DNA of 64,000 nucleotides from Beta vulgaris subsp. vulgaris (Eukaryota; Streptophyta; Magnoliopsida; Caryophyllales; Amaranthaceae), in NCBI RefSeq assembly GCF_026745355.1, contig NC_079202.1:7989579-8053578 (forward strand). Reading direction: 5' to 3'. The first letter of the stretch is position 1. The number at the start of each line of letters is the position of its first letter. Below the pieces are notes generated by a model. The model saw only the letters and a program-made list of their open reading frames with translations. It did not search any database and had not been told where the DNA came from. Of the stretch, positions 1 through 11,133 are shown piece after piece. Position numbers and translations under genes: made by a program.

Positions 1-70
1 CAGTTTAATTCAATTTAATTTCATTCAATTCAATTCAATTTATTCAATTCAATTCAATTCAATTCAATTT
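1..70. repeat. (TTCAA)n-type microsatellite
   Basis: The window opens in a slightly degenerate pentamer array of the unit AATTC/TTCAA. Several perfect units lie between about 47 and 67, and interrupted units flank them. The array probably continues beyond the left edge. Confidence 0.85.
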
Positions 71-235
71 AACTTAGTTCAGCTGTTTTATGCCGAAGAG
101 AACAAGCCCTTAGCTTATATCTTATTAATTTCAATATATTTGTACCGAACTTAGCTACTTTTACTTTTTTTTTTTTGAAAGAGTAGCTACTTTTACTTGA
201 AATAAAGTAAAACTTGTTAAAAAAGGATTACGTTG

Positions 236-560
236 AGAAGAATAAAAGGTCTGTTCTTTTTGCTAGATTTAATTTATATTTGTTGAACTAAATTTCTTTT
301 TGGTCAACTAAACTTATATTTACCAAAGTGAATTAATTTGAGGTGAACTTTACTTATGTTTGCTAAAGTGAATTTATTTTTCTTAACTGAACTCAATATT
401 GTTGGTGAAGTTAACTTTTCTTTCATAAACATAACTTCTTTTTGCTTATTTGAAATTATTTTTGCTGAATTTACTTTATTTTTCTTCAATCATATTTTAT
501 TTTTCTTTGCTCAACTCAAACTTATTTTTGTTGATATTATGTTGAATTAAGTTGAGAAGT
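236..560. repeat. T-rich degenerate short tandem repeat
   Basis: A very T-rich stretch in which a loose unit of about 25-30 nt (GAACT, then TTACTTAT, then TTTGCT) recurs with many substitutions. Open frames on both strands here are by-products of the biased composition. Positions 85-235 and 561-673 show nothing recognisable. Confidence 0.35.
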
Positions 561-673
561 ATGGAGACCAACTTAGTTTCAAATATAAATTTTTTCCTCC
601 TAACTTATTTTTCCTACTTCTGAGTCAAACTTCAAACTTTTACATTATTTTATAATTCTGATCAATTATTGTA

Positions 674-876
674 CTCCCTCCATTCCTTATTAATGTTCCT
701 AATTTGACGTGCACATTTGCTATAAGATTTTGATATTATTAAAGTATTGATTGATACAAATCAAATAAAATCTCACATGATTATTTTTTTCTTATATATT
801 GAAAAAAATGAAAATATTTTGTGTGATTTGAAAATAGTGTCAATATTCCAAGTAGGAACATCAATAAGAAACAGAG
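674..876. mobile_element. Stowaway-like MITE (Tc1/mariner)
   Basis: The left end starts CTCCCTCCATTCC just after TA. The reverse complement of the right end reads CTCTGTTTCTTATTGATG, also next to TA. The ends are imperfect inverted repeats over about 30 nt, with CTTATT(A/G)ATGTTCCTA shared. Length of about 203 bp, AT-rich interior and TA target duplication all fit Stowaway. An ORF spanning 747-962 is accidental. Confidence 0.65.
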
Positions 877-878
877 TA

Positions 879-1715
879 ATACTCTTATTTAACCACATAG
901 GTCAAGCTTGTCCTATATATCCTTGTGATTTGGAAGAGTTTCATATAATTGCTTGTGTATAATTTCTTGTGTTATCAAATATATACAATCTCATAATACA
1001 TCATCCTAAATAATTAACTGTACAAACCTTATTAATACCCATTATTAGCCAGCAGACAAACCTTATTGATACCCACGTCGTTGAGGTTCCCCTGATGGGT
1101 CTATCAAAAACCTTAACAGATTCCACCTCTCCCAAGAAAAATTCCCTAACTGCTCCTCTCCACTCCCCGCCATAAAAATCCCCATCCAAAATTATCTTAA
1201 ACTGCCTCCAGCTTTATGGGCTTCCCTACCCCAGTCCAATCCAAACTGACCCTCCTTTCCCATACAAACACCTTGTCGATCCCTTTCTCCAAAATTCACT
1301 TGTCAAAGCCCAATCTCCTATTTTAACCTCAAACCGATCCAGTCCTCTCCGAAAGCCTAGTAACACCAACTCCACTTCATCTCTCTCAACCAGGCCCATT
1401 TTCCCACCAGGCTTTGAGAGCTCAATTCCAAACAAGACCAATCAAGCCCATGCTAAAAAACGTCCGAAAAAATTTCAAAAGACAAAAAATACAAAAATCG
1501 CAATCCTCTTCCAGCCTCATCTCTCCCTTCATCCACCTCAGTTAAGAATCTTAGAGCCATTGATGTCCTTAGTATTTCAAGTACTCTCAGATTCAATTTT
1601 GATGGGAGCTCTTCCCAACTGCAAGCGCTCATTACAGGAATATTAGCCCAACAGCAAGAGCACTAGAATTCCACTCTCCTTTAACACCTCACATCCCATC
1701 ATTCAAAGAGTGACT
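879..1715. other. No gene seen; possible LINE 5' region
   Basis: No coding feature is supported. From about 1070 the composition becomes C/T-rich on the + strand. It runs without an obvious boundary into the LINE endonuclease homology at about 1716, so it may be the eroded LINE 5' region or ORF1. The short minus-strand ORFs here have no recognisable motifs. Confidence 0.35.
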
Positions 1716-3452
1716 CATGATAATTTTATTTGGAATTATAGAGGACTTGGTGCCAAAGTCAAGCATACCCAAGTCAGGAAACTCACAACATAACCCCTCT
1801 TTCATCTGTTTGCAAGAATAAAAAACTGAACAAGCTAATCCAAAATTCATCAAATCTTTCTACCCTAAGACAGATTATGGATGAATATCTATCACGTTAG
1901 TTGGTAATTCTGGTGGTTTGATTTTTCTGTGGAAAAAACTCTACTTTTGAAATCGAGTCCAGCAAGATAGATAGGAGTTAGATTGCAATATAGGGCACAT
2001 TTCCTTCACATAATTTCAGATGCATGATTATAAATATCTATAGTCCTTGTAGTATCGAAAGAAGAACGGAGGTATGGAATGCAATCAATGATCACTGGAG
2101 AAGCACCAACCTTTCCACTCTAATCATATGAGACTTTAACGAGGTTCTAAATGCATCAGCATGGGGCAGCTATCATATAATATTTTCGGGTGTCACTGAT
2201 TTTCAGAATTTTATTCAAGACTCCCATCTTGTAGAAGTTCCTACAGTGAATGGAAATATTACATGGTTTCATGGGCCTTCAAAAAGTAAGTTGGACCAAT
2301 GTTTCATCAATCCTTGGTAGAAGCTTATCGGACCATCGTCTATAATTAGTTCAATCATCGAGTTCCAACAGGGCCCCAAGCCCTTTAGATTCATGAATAC
2401 GTGGCTATCGCATCCTGACTTCTTACCTCTAATTAAGAATGTCTGGAGCAATCTGCCCATCTTCCTACCCCTCACAAAATGAAATCTCTCAAAGTGGAAT
2501 TGAAGGCGTGGAACAAGAACGTTTTTGGCATTATTGATGACAAAATCGGAGGATTGGAAGAAAGAATAACTAGTCTGGATGATATTGCAAACACCCGAGA
2601 TTTATCAGATGCCGAGTTGAATGAAAGGAAGGAATCACAGATGGACCTATGGACATGGTTTAAGAGAAAAGAAATGTACCAGGTGCAAAATTCACGCGCA
2701 AAATGTTTCAAGGAGGGGGATAAAAACACCAAATGTTTTCATGCCATTGCTTCCATGCGAATAAGAAGAAACACCATCTCTAGCCTAACCATTGATAATA
2801 CGTATACTAACATCTTTGAACCTGCAAGTATACGAAAGGAAGCAACATCATATTTTAAGAACCTCTTCAATTAAGAAATAAAAACTTGGCTTCACGTCGA
2901 GGGGCTCGAATTCAAGCAGCTCTTGCTAAATCATATATCAGGTCTCATAACACCTTTTAGCAGGGAAGAAATTAATAATGCTTTGGCATCTTTTGACAGC
3001 AATAAGGCCACGAGCCCAGATGGCTTTAATTTTCGTTTTATCAAATCAGCGTTGGAGGTTACCAAGGAGGATATGTATGATATCATTGGAAAATTCTAGG
3101 CGACTTCTATCTTGCGTAAAGGGTGCAACACAACTTTCATAACCCTTATAGCAAAAGTCGAGTGTCCAACGAGCGAGCTTCAATGACTATAGACCCATCA
3201 GCATGGTGGGTTGCATCTATAAGATCGTGGCTAAACTCCTAACTAAATGATTGCAGCGAGTAATGGACCATCTAATTAGGCCTTTCCAATCATCATTTAT
3301 CGAAGGAAGAAAAATATTAGATGATGCCTTGGTTGCTAGTGAATTAATTGATTCTTGCAAAAGAAAGAAAATCAAAGCTACTGTTTTAAAACTCGATTTT
3401 CACAAGGCATCGACAATGTTTCATGGAATATTCTGGATTGGATTTTTATTTA
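1716..3452 (+). pseudogene. Decayed LINE (L1-type) ORF2: endonuclease and N-terminal RT
   Basis: Conceptual translation across frames shows plant L1-type ORF2 landmarks in order. The endonuclease start looks like 'WNYRGLG' (usual WNCRGLG) near 1735. 'ICLQE' follows near 1805, and a GDFNEVL-like 'DFNEVLNAS' near 2133. Then comes the linker with 'SRAKCFKEGDKNTKCFH' (about 2690-2740), the RT lead-in 'NKATSPDGFNFRFIK' (about 3003-3047), and 'LDDALVASELIDSCKRKK' with 'LKLDFHKA' (about 3317-3405). Many stops and frameshifts separate them, and the catalytic YADD box is absent because the sequence jumps from early RT to the C-terminal part. LINE ORF2 encodes the nicking endonuclease and reverse transcriptase for target-primed insertion. 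This copy cannot work. It is an old non-LTR remnant; the family assignment is firm, the exact clade is not. Confidence 0.8.
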
Positions 3453-4532
3453 GATGGGTTTCCCGATCAAATGGCGTGAATGGATGAAATCTTACGTTAT
3501 GACGACATCAACATCAATCTTAATCAATGGTTCCCCCAATCATCTCTTACTATCATGTGATCTATCATGGCAGTTATGGAAATTGAGGCTAAAATTGTGG
3601 AATATTCAATGGGTTTTCCCTTCCTCTCTCAATGAATCTTTCAAGCAATGGTATCATATATGAAATGGCAATTTCTTCAAAAAAAGTATGGCACACCATT
3701 TTTTTCATCATTGTTTGGGTCCTTTGGAAAGAAAGAAATGAGAGGGTATTTAACAACAAAGCATCCTCTCTTCTTGAATTCCAAGACTTAGTTCTCCTTA
3801 GACTAAGTTGGTGGATCCATGGATAGAATGAAATTCCCTTTCTCTCTTCGTCTGAAGTGTCTCGCAACCCTGCTTGTTTGCAATGGAAGATGAGTCAAGC
3901 CTCCATCTTTTAGCAATGTGTGTTAATAACACTTCACTATAATCTTGGGCTCCTTCGGAGTTAGGCTATCTATAAATGGATCATAGACGCTTCTTATATC
4001 CAATTCTTGGCCACGCCGCTATCGGAGGAATTCTTCGAAACGAGGCTAGAATTTTTCTATGTATTTTTTCAAGTCGATCCCTATGATGGAGATCAATTCA
4101 GCAAAAATCATTGCCATTTTCAAAGCAATCAAAATCACCATGGCAAGTCCAAGAATACAAAGCCATCCTATCATCATAGAGTCGGACTCCCACAATACAA
4201 TTCAATGATGCTCCCAAGACTATGGTGGGCCTTTGAACGTTGGCTTTTATTCTGAACTTCATTAGAGCTACGAGAAAGAGTTGGCTTGATCTTAAGTTAA
4301 TTCACAAGACAAGGAGATTGTCAAAACAGCGTGGCCGACGCACTTTCCAAGCAAGGCCTTCGAAGTGTAGATGAATTTTTGGTCTTGGTGTTAGTAGCTT
4401 CGTATTTAATCGGGCCTGTTTTTTTTTATTGATGGACCACTGATCTTGTAGTTCCGTGCCTTCCTTGGGCTATTTCAATAAAATCCAACCAAAATTATCA
4501 AAAATAAAATGTGTAGTTACTATGATTCGGAG
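3453..4532 (+). pseudogene. LINE 3' part, copy A (RT remnant, zf-RVT-like, RNase H, 3' end)
   Basis: Continues the LINE frame ('MGFPIKWREWMKS'). After an internal deletion it reaches the zinc-finger-like region ('IVWVLWKERNERVFNNK', about 3712-3765). A frameshifted RNase H domain follows: 'IIDASY' near 3985, 'GGILRNEARIF' near 4025, 'ESDSH' near 4180, and a VADALSKQGL-like end near 4335. The AATAAAATCC-like stretch at about 4475 is probably the 3' terminus. It is nearly identical to 4981-6051. Copy A is continuous with the upstream LINE sequence, so it occupies the original position. Several small indels distinguish it from copy A'. Confidence 0.8.
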
Positions 4533-4608
4533 TGGTGGCCTGGAACCAGCCAGCCGTGACCAACGTGGCCGTGACCAACGAGGACGTTGGTCCTTATGGG
4601 GGGACGAA
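4533..4608 (+). mobile_element. Partial TRIM internal domain (LTR-less copy)
   Basis: This 76-bp segment matches the internal domain found between the two LTRs of the adjacent TRIM (4763-4848): GGTGGCCTG, then AACCAGCC, then GTGACCAACGTGGCC. Its left end is fused to LINE copy A at the hexamer TCGGAG, with no LTR in between. Confidence 0.75.
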
Positions 4609-4980
4609 TGTTATGGACTGACCCAGGGAAAGGATCCTACATCGACCGTATGGGAGGTTGGGTGTGGTTTATATAGGAAATGGGCTCTCCTCCTCTTGAG
4701 CTAGCTTTTGGGAAGTGCATCCAATTGTCCTATAACAATGGTATCAGAGCCAAACCTCGGAGTGGTGGCCCACGGAGTGGTGGCCTGAAACCAGCCGTGA
4801 CCAACGTGGCCGTGACCAACGAGGACGTTGGTCCTTTGGTGACGGGAATGTTATGGACTGACCCAGGGAAAGGATCCCACATCGACCGTATGGGAGGTTG
4901 GTGTGTGGTTTATATAGGACAATGGGCTCTCCTCCTCTTGAGCTAGCTTTTGGGAAGTGCATTCCAATTGTCCTATAACA
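4609..4980 (+). mobile_element. TRIM (miniature LTR retrotransposon)
   Basis: Two direct repeats of about 130 bp (4609-4737 and 4849-4980) begin TGTTATGGACTG and end CCTATAACA, so they have TG...CA ends and a TGTTAT/ATAACA inverted terminus. Immediately after the first lies the initiator-tRNA-Met-type primer binding site TGGTATCAGAGCC (4739-4751). The internal domain is only about 111 bp and has no coding capacity. Both repeats carry GGTTTATATAGGA, a plausible TATA region. These are the defining features of a TRIM, which depends on another element's enzymes. A preceding partial internal domain indicates that the ancestor was a tandem LTR-internal-LTR-internal-LTR array. Confidence 0.85.
4739..4751 (+). 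other. TRIM primer binding site
   Basis: TGGTATCAGAGCC lies one base after the 5' LTR. It is the usual initiator tRNA-Met complement that primes minus-strand synthesis. Confidence 0.85.
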
Positions 4981-6051
4981 GATGGGTTTCCCGATCAAAT
5001 GGCGTGAATGGATGAAATCTTACGTTATGACGACATCAACATCAATCTTAATCAATGGTTCCCCCAATCATCTCTTACTATCATGTGATCTATCATGGCA
5101 GTTATGGAAATTGAGGCTAAAATTGTGGAATATTCAATGGGTTTTCCCTTCCTCTCTCAATGAATCTTTCAAGCAATGGTATCATATATGAAATGGCAAT
5201 TTCTTCAAAAAAGTATGGCACACCATTTTTTTCATCATTGTTTGGGTCCTTTGGAAAGAAAGAAATGAGAGGGTATTTAACAACAAAGCATCCTCTCTTC
5301 TTGAATTCCAAGACTTAGTTCTCCTTAGACTAAGTTGGTGGATCCATGGATAGAATGTCAAATTCCCTTTCTCTTCGTCTGAAGTGTCTCGCAACCCTGC
5401 TTGTTTGCAATGGAATGAGTCAAAGCCTCCATCTTTTAGCATGTGTGTTAATAACACTTCACTATAATCTTGGGCTCCTTCGGAGTTAGGCTATCTAAAA
5501 TGGATCATAGACGCTTCTTATGATCCAATTCTTGGCCACGCCGCTATCGGAGGAATTCTTCGAAACGAGGCTAGAATTTTTCTATGTATTTTTTCAAGTC
5601 GATCCCTATGATGGAGATCAATTCAGCAAAAATCATTGCCATTTTCAAAGCAATCAAAATCACCATGGCAAGTCCAAGAATACAAAGCCATCCTATCATC
5701 ATAGAGTCGGACTCCCACAATACAATTCAATGATGCTCCCAAGACTATGGTGGGCCTTTGAACGTTGGCTTTATTCTGAACTTCATTAGAGCTACGAGAA
5801 AGAGTTGGCTTGATCTTAAGTTAATTCACAGAGGAAGGATGTCAAACAGCGTGGCCGACGCACTTTCCAAGCAAGGCCTTCGAAGTGTAGATGAATTTTT
5901 GGCTTGGTGTTAGTAGCTTCGTATTTAATCGGGCCTGTTTTTTTTTATTGATGGACCACTGATCTTGTAGTTCCGTGCCTTCCTTGGGCTATTTCAATAA
6001 AATCCAACCAAAATTATCAAAAATAAAATGTGTAGTTACTATGATTCGGAG
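4981..6051 (+). pseudogene. LINE 3' part, copy A' (duplicate of 3453-4532)
   Basis: This segment repeats copy A base for base apart from scattered substitutions and short indels, such as one A fewer in the run near 5204. It starts at the same GATGGGTTTCCC and ends at the same GATTCGGAG. Its RNase H frame is better kept in places: 'RMSNSVADALSKQGL' reads through at about 5838-5882, giving the final catalytic Asp region. After 6051 the sequence changes to unrelated AT-rich DNA, the presumed original flank of the LINE. Confidence 0.85.
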
Positions 6052-6412
6052 ACATGACCTTTTTAATGAAATGTGAAAGTTTAACCACTAATCTACTACA
6101 ATTTTAATACTTAATAATGTTTCAAAGTAAAACATAATAAAGTCTTATAATTGTATGAAATTATAAAGACATAAACAACCTTTTTTTTTTATCTTAACAC
6201 TTTTAGTTTCTTTTTATATAGCTTATCATGTATAACGCCCATCTTCCAATTTCATACTAGACTGAATATTACGAAAAGCTAATAAAATTAATTATGAAAT
6301 TTATAAATAATGATAATATATTTGATAATTGACCTGAGGCATCGTCCTAGTCAAAATACTAGTTATTAGTTTAATTGCTGACTTGATCAGACAAAAGACA
6401 ACTCTTTCAATA
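6052..6412. other. AT-rich, no feature
   Basis: Nothing recognisable. This is the likely original right flank of the LINE insertion, up to the Helitron. Confidence 0.6.
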
Positions 6413-6939
6413 TCTCTATTATATAAACCAAGGGAGGAGATGTGGTGTCCCCATTTGAAATGAATAGAATACCTCTAATACTAAAACAATGTTTTTTTTA
6501 ATAATAAATTTAAAAATGAGAATCAATGCAACTTGTCATATGGAATAAGTTCTTAATGGAATATGCAATCAACATTAATAACTTGACTAGATCGACACAA
6601 TCAATTCACGAAATTAATTAGAATCTTCAATTTAAATAAAAGTTAGTGATATATATTCTGACAACATAATATTTCGTATTTACAAAGTTTAAATAATATG
6701 GTTTATTAACATCTACAATCGTTAAAGAATTATACTAAAGCCGCAGATAAGAAATTATTAAATCTTGATCAAAATTTTCTAACAGTTAAAAATCGGCCAC
6801 CTTTAGTTCAAAAAGATAATAACATCTACAAAAACACCTCAATAATTTAAAGCACTACTAAGATAATTTTAGACTAAAAAATATATGCCTATCAGTACAT
6901 AATATTGTCGACGCACGTATTGCGTGCTTATACGGCTGG
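6413..6939 (+). mobile_element. Non-autonomous Helitron
   Basis: The 5' end reads TCTCTATTATATAAACC and follows an A. The 3' end has the imperfect palindrome ACGCACGTATTGCGTGC (about 6911-6927), eight bases, then CTGG (CTRR class) followed by T. Insertion between A and T without target duplication, TC...CTRR termini and a subterminal hairpin are the three Helitron hallmarks. The 527-bp interior is AT-rich and has no coding capacity, so it would rely on Rep/helicase supplied in trans. Confidence 0.75.
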
Positions 6940-8189
6940 TATCAAGATTAAATTAACAAGATCTCTTTCATAAATATAATAATTTCTTAATTACAAATCC
7001 TAATGATGAAATGTACAGTATATGAATATTGTAAAAATACAATGGGAATAAATTGAAAAGAAAATAGGAACTATATATGAAGTACTAAAAACAAAAAAAA
7101 AGTGTAGATTATGTACTAGAGAACCCTCCAGGGTCTAAATCGTGCAATACTGCCACATGATATTCATGAAATTAGAAATCCCTTTCTTATAGTTAATTTC
7201 TCGTAGTTGTGGGAAGTTCCTTTTGGTGGTCATTTTCAGGCACTGATGTCGAGGTTTATGCAAACGTGGATTGATAGAAGGTAACGATGTTGAGAGTTTG
7301 AGACATTTGAGTTCCCGGTTCTACAGGATAACGGATACTATTTCTCCTATAACATAAATATGAAAGTCACATCCAACCGTAAACCGTAAACCGTTAATCA
7401 ATAATACCGTAAACCTACCCTTAAGATAGAGAGTCATAATCTTATATGAATGTAATGCATGCGAAATATAAAGCAAAATTTCATTATTAAAAACCTTAAT
7501 AATAGGTAACAAAAAATGTTCGTAAAGTTCATCTAAAAAAAATATTTTATATAATGTTTTGGTTTTTTTTTAGATGGACATCAAACTCCTCACTCCCTCT
7601 TCTCTTATAAAATAGAGATAAAGTAATCAATTTTTTTTTTTATTTTATTTGGTGCCCCTCACCCTTTCGTTTATAGAATAGAAATAGAATGGTCAGTTTT
7701 TTTTTCCATGTGTCCCCATTTTCTTTCCTTATAAAAATAGAAATATTTGCGAATTTGTGGATGACTACAAGATTTTGAACCCTTAATGCATCAATAAATT
7801 GAGAGTATGTATGATGATGCTATAATAATGCTACTAACATATTTGATACATTACCTAATTGACCTAACTTTCCTAAATATTTCTTTTTCTTAAATCAAAA
7901 CAAAATTTAAATTGAAATTTTTCAAAATATATATCACATCGAAATATCTAATTTAATTATAACGAAAAAAAAACATTCTCTTCGTATCCATATTTACAAC
8001 AAAGATAATAAAATCAACATGGACTCCAATAAAAAGGAACGTCTACTTGCTTTACCAATAATCTTTAAAGGAAAACCATCAAACAGAGATCGCAAGTTCG
8101 CAGCCGCAAAACATGTAACTCAAAGTGTATGATCATCTCCAACATCAGTATTAATGAAACATGCAACAACATTCTTATCATCTTCCAGT
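6940..8189. other. AT-rich intergenic, no gene
   Basis: No supported gene. At about 7535-7760 three loosely related segments follow one another. Each has a poly-T tract, then a C/T-rich phrase, then TTATA(A)AATAGA(A/G)AT at spacings of about 60-70 bp, an eroded short tandem repeat. The ORF at 7321-7512 (minus) has no recognisable motif. Confidence 0.5.
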
Positions 8190-8192
8190 TAA

Positions 8193-8652
8193 GAGTAAGC
8201 ACAACCATGAGGATTATTTACCCATCCTAATGGTGTTTTGCTTCTCCCCCCTCCTTCTCTTACACCTCATTTTCTCTTTTTCACTCCATCTTAATCTTCT
8301 TTAATCTTTCCTTAAGGATTTCCTTATCTTTGAGGATCTATCTCATTACTCTCTCTCTATAATCACAAGCTAAGTATACCCCACAATAAATGGAATCCAT
8401 ATTTTTTTTCACATGAGTCCACAATTAATGGGTGTTTACAATTAAAAAAATATATAAAAACTCCACATGGCCTACCTTTTTGCACAAAGGTCGAGCAAAA
8501 GCAATCCTCTGGAAATGGAGGATCATCTTCCTTCTCTCCTCCATCTTCATTTCATGAGGATCCTTACCACCTCTTCTCCGTCCAAAGGGAACCTCTTCAT
8601 AAAGGAGAGAAAGTACCACGAGGATGGTAAATCCTTATGATTAGGCATGCTC
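8193..8652. mobile_element. Tourist-like MITE (PIF/Harbinger)
   Basis: The ends are imperfect inverted repeats: the left reads GAGTAAGCACAACCATGAGGAT, and the reverse-complemented right reads GAGCATGCCTAATCATAAGGAT. Both then run into TTTACC(C)ATCCT. Each end is flanked by TAA (8190-8192 and 8653-8655), the 3-bp target duplication of the superfamily. The interior is C/T-rich without coding capacity. Confidence 0.6.
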
Positions 8653-8655
8653 TAA

Positions 8656-9548
8656 CCATCACCATTATATCCTTATTCTTCAAGATCCAACACTCATATC
8701 TCATGTGCACTTTGATGTGATGTACTTTTTTTTTTTGTTAAAATTTTTACCACCAATAGTAAAGTTATATTCAAAAGATCTACCTTAACAATCAGCACAT
8801 CATTTTAAGGACTACTTGATTCAACAATCAACTAATTGTTTAATCTCTTTGTGTCAGGAATCCATGCCATCCTTGAAACTCAAATCATCTTTTATTATAC
8901 ATCATAGTGTCAGAAAATGATTGTAGTATGGTGGTGAAGAACGAAATAACCTAATTGTCATATTAACCATACCATCAAACGATACATACTTCCTCCACTC
9001 CACAAGAAATGAAACACTTGAGTTTTTACAGTGTACGATGCATAACTTTGATCATGAATATCATTAATTATGTATTAATAAAAATTATCAAAAAGTTATT
9101 TACTGTAACTAAAAATTGACATGAACATAATTTAACAAGATCTACATGAAAATGTTTTTACTTATATAGCTTCCAGGTCAAAGTTTGTAAAATTTGAATG
9201 TAGAATTGCAAACGTTGCGTTCTTTTAAAGTTGAGGAATTATATGTTTGGCAAATTCACTATTATAAAATAGATTTCAATTAATTGACTTAAGCGTGTTC
9301 AGTCTTCGAAATGAAGATCCTGAATCCAATTTTAAATAGCATTTCATTTGTTCGTGGTACTCTTGGTCATATAAAGCGACTATGACATCAACCATAAGCT
9401 TCCTGCATAAGTACAATCTCCTTTGTAGCTTCTCTATAAAATTCATTGCAACAACAAAGTTGAATAGAAAAATAGTTTTCATATCTCCTCTCCAACTTAT
9501 GCGCAGTCATACCTGCGGGTCTCTTGGACATGTTATAGAGCCTTATAA
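8656..9548. other. AT-rich intergenic, no gene
   Basis: No gene supported. A CTTCCTCCACTCC phrase near 8991 recalls a Stowaway end, but I could not pair it. Short ORFs on both strands near 9276-9591 overlap each other and the copia LTR and look accidental. Confidence 0.5.
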
Positions 9549-9788
9549 TGAAGCTCACACATCAGCAATAACAATTCAGCTTATTACTTAACAGTTAGTT
9601 ACATTTAGTTAGAAAGTTGTTAATGTTTGTTAGAGGAATGTACACCTCAACATTATTCTGTTATTTTGTACTATATATATCCTCATAATGCTGTAATCAG
9701 AGAATTAATGATGTAATAATAATTCTCCTTCTTCCTCTTTCTATTCTTCTCTCAAACTTTCTTTCTGTGAAAGTCTAAAAATCATTAC
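9549..9788 (+). repeat. 5' LTR of copia 1
   Basis: Begins TGAAGCTCACACATC and ends near ATCATTAC. It contains a TATA-like ACTATATATATCC at about 9670. The PBS-like GGTATCAGAGC follows at 9789-9799. Confidence 0.8.
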
Positions 9789-10110
9789 GGTATCAGAGCA
9801 GAATTTCAATTGATCCTGGTGAAATTCTTGCTTCTTCAATCTTCCGCAATTTCAAATTGAAGCAAATATCTTCTGCGTTTTCAGTTGCAGATCATTTCTA
9901 AGATCTACAGAATTCAAAAATTGCAGAATTTGTTTAGGTTTTGCTTTTAATTTCTCAATCTAATTCTTGTTTGCTTAAGTTTTTCTTTAGTAAATAATCT
10001 TTCTTTAATTTCTTCACTGATCAAGATTTCTGGAAATTCTGTGAAATTATTTACAATTCAATTCAAATTTCTTATCATCTTCTTTAAAATTGTCAAATTC
10101 TTGATTCATC

Positions 10111-11060
10111 ATGCCTTAAAGTACTCGAACTACTTCTTCTACATCAGATCCTTTGAGTCCGTATTATATTCATCCTAGTGAGAACACTTCTCTTCTATAG
10201 ATAGCTGAAAAATTTAATGGAGAATGCTATGGAGAATGGAAGAGAAGTATGAGAATTGTGTTTTCTCCTAAAAATAAATTGAGCTTTCTTGATGGAAGTC
10301 TGTCTAAGCCTAGTAGTATTGATCCTGACTACAAAGCTTGGGAGAGATGCAATGATGTTGTTATCTCCTACATTCTTAGATCTCTAGAACCTAACATTGC
10401 TAAAAGTGTAATATACTTGAACAATGCTGCTGAAATCTGGAGTGATTTAGAGGAAAGATTTTCACAAACCTCAGGTCCTCAGTTTTACACTTTACAACAA
10501 AATTTGTCTGAAATTTCACAAGGATCAGCCTCAATTACAGACTTCTTTACACAAATAAAGGCAGTTTGGGATGAACTAAGTGCAATCAAACCTGTTCCTT
10601 CATGTTCATGTAATAAATGTACATGTAATCTCACACAAAAGTTTCTAGCACAACAAGATGAAGATAGACTAGTTCAATTGTTGATGAAATTGGATCAGAA
10701 ATTTGGAAATGCTAGGACTAACATCTTGATGATGCAACCACTTCCCAAGATTTCTGTAGCTTATAGACTTCTCATTCAAGATGAGAAGCAGAGAGAGGTT
10801 TCTTCCCCCAATGTTGGTCAAGTCTATGCTAACTCAGCAAATACCAATAGAGAGTACACTAGTTACAAATACAAAAAATCCTAAGTTTGTATTCCAAAAT
10901 TCTGGCAAGAAACTAGTTGTTGGTGGTAGTAGTTTGCACAAGAGACCCGCTACTGTGATCACTGTAAGAGGCCAGGCCACACAGTTGAAGCTTGCTGGCA
11001 GATCCATGGCTATCCATCTCAATTTTAGTCCAAAGGGAAAGGTAAAACTGTTGTTGCTGT
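10111..11060 (+). pseudogene. copia 1 gag
   Basis: The gag frame begins at ATG 10111 but meets TAA after two codons and TAG at about 10198. The longest open stretch starts at 10249 and shows the plant copia gag pattern: 'NKLSFLDGSLSKPS', 'SYILRSLEPNIAKSV', 'IWSDLEERFSQ', then 'CSCNKCTCNL'. A CCHC zinc knuckle 'CDHCKRPGHTVEAC' sits at about 10954-10995 in the same frame, beyond another TAA at 10882. Gag would form the virus-like particle and the knuckle would bind the RNA. Small indels between the capsid part and the knuckle have scrambled the linker. Confidence 0.85.
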
Positions 11061-11133
11061 AGTCCAGGGAGATCTTCAAGGTGATGCTATTGCAGAAGAC
11101 ATTACTCACATCTCTGAAGAACAGTTTCATAAC

